A stretch of 5,806 nt of DNA from assembly GCA_947258945.1 (NCBI GenBank), contig CAMYKJ010000070.1, positions 1 through 5,806 of the forward strand, written 5' to 3'. A program made the position numbers and the translations under genes. The DNA is from an uncultured Ectothiorhodospiraceae bacterium. Lineage in GTDB: Bacteria; Pseudomonadota; Gammaproteobacteria; UBA9214. Below are positions 4,580 through 5,806 of this stretch, piece after piece (position 1 is the first letter of the stretch; each line of letters begins with the position of its first letter). The notes under the pieces were generated by a model. The model saw only the letters and a program-made list of their open reading frames with translations, was not told where the DNA came from and did no database searches.

Positions 4580-5806
4580 ACCATGGAATCAACACCATGA
4601 ATATTTACCGAACCGTCACGCTCATCCTGTGGACAACGCTGACCGGCACACTATCCGTCGGCTGTCAGTTGTTGCCGACCCTCCCGACGGAAAACATGCC
4701 GGAAATAACGGCCGCGCTGGATGACGACATGCGCGCCGAACCAGACGAAAGTGTCATTACACCGCCACCGGAAGTAAAAGACGCCCTGCTGCCACCCCTG
4801 CGCGGGGAACTGCCGGACATCCTGCCGGATCTCGAGCCGCGCTTCGATATCTCGGTGAACAACAGCCGTGCACGCGAGTTTTTCATGAGTCTGGTCAAGG
4901 GCACGATGCTGAACATGGTCGTGCATCCGGATGTCACCGGCACCATCTCCATCACACTGCGGGACGTCACCATCGAGGATGTCCTGTCCACCACGCGTGA
5001 CGTTTACGGTTACCGTTACCAGCGCAACGGCAATACCTACCAGGTGTATCCGGCACGCATACGCACCCAGATCTTCTCGGTCGACTACCTGTACGCGATA
5101 CGCAAGGGTGGGTCACGCACCACGGTCAGTTCCGGCCGGATAAGCGACAACGGCAATGATACGGGCAACGGCAGCAGCGGGACGGCCGCCAATGCGACTA
5201 GCAGCAGCACGAACGGATCCGTTTTTTCCGGCAGCATGGTCAGCACCGAATCCGCATCGGACTTCTGGAGTGATCTGAAGGAGTCGCTGAAGATGATCAT
5301 CGGTGAGGAGGGTGGCCGCAAGGTCATGGTTCATCCAGAGTCCGGCGTCATCGTCGTACATGCGCTCCCGGAGGAACTGCGTAACGTGGAGGAGTTACTG
5401 CATACCATCGAGAATGCCGTCCACAGGCTGGTCATCCTGGAAGCCAAGATCATCGAAGTCACACTGGACGAAAAGTTCCAGGCCGGCATCAACTGGAATG
5501 CGTTGTTCGAATTCGGCGATGACAAGTCGATCCTGTTCGGTCATGCAGGCGGCGGCAGCGTCTTCGATACCGGCGCATCGTCACTGGCCGGCACCACCGT
5601 GCCGCTGGTCCGCGGCACGCAGGTGACCGGCTTCGATACGACGGCATTCGGCGGCATCTTCACCATCGATGCCAACCTGAAAGACTTCAACGCCCTGATC
5701 GAGCTGCTCAAGACCCAGGGCGATGTGCAGGTACTGTCCAGCCCGCGCATCTCTACCGTAAACAACCAGAAGGCCGTCATCAAGGTGGGACAGGACGAGT
5801 TCTTTG
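4576..5806 (+). CDS. mshL: MshL, outer-membrane secretin of the MSHA pilus, 3'-partial
   Basis: The frame is open to the right edge; 410 codons are visible of what should be roughly 550 or more. Residues 1-30 form a lipoprotein signal peptide ending in LSVGC (C30). A proline- and acid-rich linker (about 31-88) is followed by an STN/N0 domain (about 89-160; RFDISVNNSRAREFF, then TGTISITLRDVTIEDVL). A low-complexity Ser/Thr/Asn/Gly loop (178-225) interrupts the next, N1-like domain, which resumes at about 227-296 (KVMVHPESGVIVVHALPEEL). The secretin barrel starts near 297, with the family motif VLSSPRISTVNNQKAVIKVG at 386-405. The product should assemble as the outer-membrane pore through which the pilus passes. 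The ATG at 4576 overlaps the mshK stop but has no clear Shine-Dalgarno. The ATG at 4597 (GGA 9 nt upstream) gives a more normal 22-residue leader and may be the true start. Confidence 0.92.
   Translation, partial: MNHGINTMNIYRTVTLILWTTLTGTLSVGCQLLPTLPTENMPEITAALDDDMRAEPDESVITPPPEVKDALLPPLRGELPDILPDLEPRFDISVNNSRAREFFMSLVKGTMLNMVVHPDVTGTISITLRDVTIEDVLSTTRDVYGYRYQRNGNTYQVYPARIRTQIFSVDYLYAIRKGGSRTTVSSGRISDNGNDTGNGSSGTAANATSSSTNGSVFSGSMVSTESASDFWSDLKESLKMIIGEEGGRKVMVHPESGVIVVHALPEELRNVEELLHTIENAVHRLVILEAKIIEVTLDEKFQAGINWNALFEFGDDKSILFGHAGGGSVFDTGASSLAGTTVPLVRGTQVTGFDTTAFGGIFTIDANLKDFNALIELLKTQGDVQVLSSPRISTVNNQKAVIKVGQDEFF

Noticed and set aside
4651..4994. Minus-strand frames opposite mshL
   Set aside because: They lie wholly within the well-supported mshL lipoprotein, linker and N0 region and have no start signals.

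Overview
The window looks like chromosomal DNA from a moderately GC-rich gammaproteobacterium. This rests on an MSHA-type (mannose-sensitive hemagglutinin) type IV pilus gene block, a c-di-GMP signalling protein of the HAMP-GGDEF-EAL type, and a sigma-54 promoter. The small hypothetical proteins have a feel I associate with sulfur-oxidising or Ectothiorhodospiraceae-like gammaproteobacteria, but that is an impression and no taxon can be fixed from the sequence alone. There are no RNA genes, insertion sequences, CRISPR arrays or phage genes.

Layout. (1) 1-1497, plus strand: the 3' part of a diguanylate cyclase gene that begins before the window. It has the end of a HAMP domain, a coiled coil, an intact GGDEF domain and an EAL domain that has lost about 30 residues, including the EAL signature itself. 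(2) 2160-1503, minus strand: a two-gene unit encoding a 116-residue protein of unknown function and a 98-residue tyrosine-rich exported protein. It converges on the cyclase gene with only 5 bp between stop codons. (3) 2295-2705, plus strand: a 136-residue four-cysteine protein of unknown function, divergent from the minus-strand pair across 134 bp. (4) 2706-2997: a non-coding regulatory region with a near-consensus sigma-54 promoter, a perfect IHF-like site next to it, and a leader of about 113 nt with a hairpin and a possible 13-codon leader peptide. (5) 2998 to the right edge, plus strand: tightly packed mshI (PilN-like), mshJ (PilO-like), mshK (PilP-like) and mshL (secretin, cut by the window end). 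mshI and mshJ are 2 bp apart, and the next two junctions are ATGA overlaps.

How they work together. The four msh products should form the inner-membrane alignment subcomplex (MshI/MshJ), its periplasmic link (MshK) and the outer-membrane pore (MshL) of an MSHA-like pilus. The pilin, motor ATPase and platform genes would be expected beyond the right edge. MSHA pili are known to be c-di-GMP controlled through the MshE ATPase, so the neighbouring cyclase is a suggestive but unproven partner. The points most worth a second look are the excised EAL motif, the sigma-54/IHF architecture with its leader, the four-Cys protein, and the codon-exact tandem duplication in the Tyr-rich exported protein. 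I see no clearly new multi-gene system.
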